This document shows, one piece after another, positions 60,928-64,000 of a stretch of 64,000 nucleotides of DNA (positions are counted from its first letter, which is position 1; the number at the start of each line of letters is the position of its first letter). A model generated the notes under the pieces. That model saw only the letters and a program-made list of their open reading frames with translations. It did no database searches and was not told the DNA's origin. Source of the stretch: Fictibacillus arsenicus (GTDB lineage: Bacteria; Bacillota; Bacilli; Bacillales; Fictibacillaceae); NCBI RefSeq assembly GCF_001642935.1, contig NZ_CP016761.1, forward strand, positions 3,410,001-3,474,000, written 5' to 3'. The position numbers were made by a program, and so were the translations under genes.

Positions 60928-62441
60928 CAATATTTAATATCAGCCATCCATTTTTCCACTGCTTCTTGCAGCTTTCGTTTAGCGGATGACAGTCTGTTCT
61001 TTTCTTCTGTTAACTGAGTTTCAAGTTGAGATAAAAAATTCCTTCTTTCCTTTGCCATTCTGTTTACTTCATCAGGGTTCGGACCGCCTTGAATGTTTCG
61101 TTTTTTTATAAATTCGATTGGACAAATGATCTTGTTCCACTCTTCCTGTCTCAAAGAGACATTGCACCGTTTTTTTATTTCTTCGTTTACCGTCCGAAAA
61201 GGGATTTCGTTTAGTTGAAGCTTTTCTTGTGAACATTTTTTTGCGATGCTACTTGCGATTTGATGAGCACTTCGAAAAGCAACGTTTTTATCTCGCGCTA
61301 GTACGTCCGCTAGTTCGGTTATTGTGATACATGAGGTTTTCGCCTGGTTGAGTGCTCGTTGTTTGTCGACCTCCATTGTCCGGATAACAGCATGCATGAG
61401 TTGAATGACCCGGTTCGCTTTTTCGTAGCTTCTGTAAAGGTGCGGCTGAAGATCATCTTCCGTATCCACGATGTCACCGAATGGCGTGTTGTGAATCATT
61501 TGAATGGCTGCGAGTGCTTCGCCTGCTGAAGAACTGGCCAGTGAACGTGAGTGCTCGATGGAAACTGGATTTCTTTTTTGAGGCATGATACTGCTGATTT
61601 GAACGTAAGGATCGGCTACTTTGATGATGTTGTGTTCTCGGGTAACAAGCTGGAGGAAGTCTTGTATCCATCTGCCGCAGTTGACCATCATGGACAGAAC
61701 AGCCGTTGCGGACTCTACGAGATAATCCGCACCAGCTATGGCATCATAAGAATTTTCGACGAGTTCACTGAAACCTAGAAGTTCGCAGACTCTTTTTCTG
61801 TTTATGGGGAAGCCGGTTGTAGATAAAGCGGCCGCACCCATTGGCGAACGATTTACAGTTTCATAAGCGTACCAAAGTCTATTTATGTCACGGAGAAATA
61901 CATCTAAAATGGCTGTTAAGTAATGTCCTAATGTTGTAGGCTGCGCTGGTTGGGTGTGGGTATAGGCTGTTATAATGGTTTCGGCATGTTCTCCTATCTG
62001 TTCTAGGAGAGCATCCGTCAGAAGCTGAGAACTTTCCAACAGCACCAAGATATGTTCTCGTAAAACGAGCCTGTACATGGCAACACCCATGTCGTTTCGG
62101 CTTCGGGCGATGTGCATTTTCCCTGCAAGGTCCGGACCAATTTCTTCACTGATCTTATGTTCCATCATAAAAAAGAGGTCTTCAAACTGAGGATCGTATT
62201 CGAGTTTTTGGTAGTCGGTTTTAGCGACTGCTTCAACTCCTTGCAGAATTACACCCGCTTCTTTTTTATCTAAAATACCTTGTTCAGCAAGCATCACAAC
62301 ATGTGCACGGTGTATTTGAAACATTTGTTTAAATAAGTAGTCCCGCTGATCGTTAAAAACAGGACGAAGCAGATGATCGACGTATGTTTTTCCTGGAAAA
62401 GATGTGCCTTCAGCTTTTATAAAATCATCTTTAGATGGCAT
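60927..62441 (-). CDS. Argininosuccinate lyase-like fumarase/aspartase superfamily enzyme
   Basis: 504 residues. ARSRNDMGVAMYRL, THTQPAQPTTLGHYL and the signature loop SSIMPQKRNP are all present, so a C-N lyase releasing fumarate is expected. It is longer than ordinary ArgH (about 460) with a charged helical tail (about 450-504), and there is no argG nearby; it stands with a permease. EDDS lyase, a known ASL relative of similar length that splits aspartate-type chelators, is an alternative reading. Symbol withheld. Confidence 0.82.
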   Translation of the reverse strand: MPSKDDFIKAEGTSFPGKTYVDHLLRPVFNDQRDYLFKQMFQIHRAHVVMLAEQGILDKKEAGVILQGVEAVAKTDYQKLEYDPQFEDLFFMMEHKISEEIGPDLAGKMHIARSRNDMGVAMYRLVLREHILVLLESSQLLTDALLEQIGEHAETIITAYTHTQPAQPTTLGHYLTAILDVFLRDINRLWYAYETVNRSPMGAAALSTTGFPINRKRVCELLGFSELVENSYDAIAGADYLVESATAVLSMMVNCGRWIQDFLQLVTREHNIIKVADPYVQISSIMPQKRNPVSIEHSRSLASSSAGEALAAIQMIHNTPFGDIVDTEDDLQPHLYRSYEKANRVIQLMHAVIRTMEVDKQRALNQAKTSCITITELADVLARDKNVAFRSAHQIASSIAKKCSQEKLQLNEIPFRTVNEEIKKRCNVSLRQEEWNKIICPIEFIKKRNIQGGPNPDEVNRMAKERRNFLSQLETQLTEEKNRLSSAKRKLQEAVEKWMADIKY

Positions 62442-62580
62442 GTTTTCACTCCTTATAAAAAGGAATATTTATTGTAATTAGTGTATGGATTGGGTGAATG
62501 ATTGGGAACTCGTATAACTTGGAATCGAAAGGTGCTGTGTTAAGGGATTTACGGTACGTGTTCTTGTATTTATTACACGT

Positions 62581-62700
62581 TCGCTCAAAATAGTTGACCT
62601 ACGCTCAAACACTCTGACTTTCGCTCAAAAATCTTGAGTACCGCTCAAAATACCTTACTACCGCTCAAAAACTCATTTTTACGCTCAAAATATAGTTTAG
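62581..62700 (+). repeat. Phased 6-unit array, core CGCTCAAA, exact 20-bp period (array 7)
   Basis: CGCTCAAA starts at 62582, 62602, 62622, 62642, 62662 and 62682, with unrelated 12-nt linkers. It lies in the 345-bp gap upstream of the lyase gene; the rest of that gap shows only a terminator. Confidence 0.85.
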
Positions 62701-62735
62701 CAGCAAAATTTATTCATTCCTGTTAGGTAAAACAG

Positions 62736-62770
62736 GTTATAAAAACCCAAAAGATGAATACCTTCACCTC
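62736..62770 (-). terminator. Rho-independent terminator
   Basis: On the minus strand CCCAAGAG pairs with CTTTTGGG, followed by TTTTTATA. It lies downstream of the DJ-1/PfpI gene. Confidence 0.6.
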
Positions 62771-62786
62771 TTGGGCATCTTTTTAC

Positions 62787-63311
62787 TTATTTCGCTTCTA
62801 AAACCGCAATAAACTCTCTCATATAATCCGGCAAATCAGGCGGACGGCGGCTTGAAACGAGGTGACCGTCAACTACTACCGGCTCATCGATCCACTCGGA
62901 ACCTGCATTCTCCATATCATCCTTGATTCCAGGTGTGCTCGTTACTTTTTTACCGTTTAACACTTTTGCAGAGATTAGCACCCAGCCGGCATGGCAGATC
63001 TGCCCGATAGGCTTCTTTTCTTGTTCCATGTGTTGAACCATTTCAAGAACTTCAGGAAAACGGCGCAGCTTGTCCGGTGCCCAGCCGCCTGGGACGAGGA
63101 TTGCATCATAATCGGCAGCATTCACATCACCGAACGCGAAATCCGCTTCAGCAGGTACACCATATTTTCCGATGTACGTTTCCCCTGCCTTTTCACCAGC
63201 AAGTTCCACAATAGCACCTTCTTCACGCAACCGAAGAATAGGATACCATAACTCCAGATCCTCGAAATCATGATGAACAAGGCTGATTACTTTTTTACCT
63301 TTTAAACGCAT
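62787..63311 (-). CDS. DJ-1/PfpI family protein (type-1 glutamine amidotransferase-like)
   Basis: 174 residues. Nucleophile elbow GQICHAGW (Cys106), with Glu17 in HHDFEDLEL and a GGWAPDKLRRFPEV segment, as in the YhbO/PfpI branch. Members are reported as proteases, chaperones or protein deglycases in stress protection. The ATG at 63311 follows GGAGGTG; upstream in-frame starts overlap the ribosome site. Confidence 0.88.
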   Translation of the reverse strand: MRLKGKKVISLVHHDFEDLELWYPILRLREEGAIVELAGEKAGETYIGKYGVPAEADFAFGDVNAADYDAILVPGGWAPDKLRRFPEVLEMVQHMEQEKKPIGQICHAGWVLISAKVLNGKKVTSTPGIKDDMENAGSEWIDEPVVVDGHLVSSRRPPDLPDYMREFIAVLEAK

Positions 63312-63429
63312 GTTTAACATCACCTCCACTACCTATATTTCCTATTCAGCGTAACATTAATCTTTATTTGGTTGATAGTGTGATGGTAGCATATGTATAA
63401 ACTAATTTATAAAAAGTGGAGGTTAAAAA

Positions 63430-63516
63430 GTGAACGGGAGAAAAATAGCAGGTATCGTTTCATTCTTCGTGGCTTTCATAGCATCATTTTTAATTGTACA
63501 GTGGATATTGTCATAG
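63430..63516 (+). CDS. 28-residue single-span membrane peptide
   Basis: GTG start after GTGGAGG. Basic N-terminus (MNGRKIAG) and one hydrophobic span ending VQWILS, with a terminator two bases after the stop. The compact ribosome site-ORF-terminator layout supports a real small-protein gene. A longer overlapping frame (63393-63593) lacks a ribosome site. Confidence 0.6.
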   Translation: MNGRKIAGIVSFFVAFIASFLIVQWILS

Positions 63517-63547
63517 TAAAACCCGGAGATTTTCTTCCGGGTTTTAT
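63517..63547 (+). terminator. Rho-independent terminator
   Basis: AAACCCGGA (63518-63526) pairs with TCCGGGTTTT (63536-63545). Confidence 0.75.
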
Positions 63548-63616
63548 TGTTTCGTATGTGATTGTAAGACCCGGTTTAAGGGGACATTTATGAAGTTTGA
63601 AGGATTTCACGTGGGG

Positions 63617-63910
63617 TTAGTTTTGTTGTTTCAACTCGAAGATTTCGCGATCGTGTTCTGCAATCTTAAAATCATAATACTTTAAATCGCTTTTTCGAAC
63701 CATATTTTCTTCGATGTTTGTTACTCTTTCTTCGATGTTTGTTACTCTTTCTTCGATGTTTGTTACTCTTTCTTCTATGTTGGTTAATCTTTCTTCAATG
63801 TTTGCTACTCTTACTTTTAAATCTGCAACATCAGCTGTTAGCTCCAAAACGCTTTGTTGTGTTTGCTGAGTTATTTCTAAAATCTTTTGTATCATTTCTT
63901 TTTCGCTCAT
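63617..63910 (-). CDS. Small coiled-coil protein with NIEERVT heptad repeats
   Basis: 97 residues. Residues about 30-70 consist of near-identical heptads (NIEERLT, then NIEERVT three times), encoded by 21-bp direct repeats, forming a parallel coiled coil. No membrane segment. ATG 63910 follows AAAGGAGGTG. Such proteins occur in Bacillus genomes without known function; repeat number may vary between strains. Confidence 0.7.
   Translation of the reverse strand: MSEKEMIQKILEITQQTQQSVLELTADVADLKVRVANIEERLTNIEERVTNIEERVTNIEERVTNIEENMVRKSDLKYYDFKIAEHDREIFELKQQN
63715..63780 (-). repeat. 21-bp coding tandem repeats
   Basis: The unit TTCTTCGATGTTTGTTACTC is repeated three times with few differences, plus flanking diverged copies. 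Here the whole unit is conserved, unlike the intergenic arrays. Confidence 0.8.
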
Positions 63911-64000
63911 TATATACACCTCCTTTGTATCATTATATCAAAACGGCTTCCTAATTACGTTAATATTATTAAACAAATGTTTCAATTAGCTGCGCAGAAT

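Noticed and set aside
63393-63593. A 66-residue ORF covering the small membrane peptide region
   Set aside because: No ribosome site, and it runs through the terminator hairpin; the 28-residue frame inside fits better.
1-64000. tRNA, rRNA, prophage or insertion-sequence genes
   Set aside because: No cloverleaf-like clusters, rRNA-like stretches, transposase or phage structural motifs were noticed on either strand; a covariance-model scan would be needed to exclude small RNAs.

Overview
The window looks like chromosomal DNA of a low-to-moderate GC, spore-former-type Bacillota, most likely a Bacillaceae member of the Bacillus/Fictibacillus kind. The evidence is AGGAGG-type ribosome binding sites, frequent TTG and GTG starts, Gram-positive lipoprotein signals and SLH domains. 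A DUF2584 protein, a CxxH/CxxC protein, a PBP3-like lipoprotein and MurR/RpiR and GntR regulators point the same way. No rRNA, tRNA, transposase or phage module was seen.

Layout. 1-13.2 kb holds mixed envelope and housekeeping genes: a truncated stalk-domain protein, VanZ, an SLH-anchored 5'-nucleotidase, an AlgI/DHHW O-acetylation pair, a Nudix hydrolase, an L,D-transpeptidase and the UDP-GlcNAc 2-epimerase MnaA. 13.2-29.2 kb, all on the minus strand, is a glycan utilisation locus. It has an ABC importer, two GHL10-type glycosidase-like proteins (one cytosolic, one secreted), two CE7-type esterases, a ROK kinase, a ManNAc-6-P epimerase (NanE), a RpiR regulator, a FAD oxidoreductase, a PhnP-like MBL hydrolase, YesL and DUF4127. 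29.6-30.6 kb is a NERD-domain gene. 30.8-45.2 kb is a second minus-strand sugar locus. It has two large secreted beta-propeller proteins, an ABC importer, an unusual GntR regulator fused to a solute-binding domain, an MDR dehydrogenase, an IolE-like isomerase and three Gfo/Idh/MocA-fold proteins, one of them degenerate. 45.7-49.5 kb holds a PBP, an NlpC/P60 hydrolase and a 28-residue peptide. 49.5-59.4 kb is a catabolic regulon under a FadR-type GntR repressor: two 2Fe-2S ferredoxins, an aspartate-dehydrogenase-like enzyme, split chromate transporters, a GlcG/HbpS protein, an aldehyde dehydrogenase, a heme-oxygenase-like diiron protein, a permease and a creatininase-family amidohydrolase. 59.4-64 kb has another permease, an argininosuccinate-lyase-like enzyme, a DJ-1/PfpI protein, a tiny membrane peptide and a coiled-coil protein.

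Three signals stand out. First, six intergenic arrays each contain eight copies of a 10-13 bp core (TCTATGCACCAAA in one orientation). The copies are spaced 21 bp apart, with one 19-bp step in every array (one array also has a 20-bp step), while the linkers are not conserved. A seventh array uses a different core (CGCTCAAA) at exactly 20-bp period, six times. Second, the 49-59 kb genes share operator-like boxes (TTGGTATACAAAATACAA type) placed just downstream of promoter -10 elements, and one regulon member carries the full six-ligand pattern of heme-oxygenase-like diiron oxidases. Third, the second sugar locus pairs a GntR-solute-binding hybrid regulator with three CATAT-N5-ATATG-like sites.

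All functional calls come from reading translated sequence against remembered family motifs. No database search was run.
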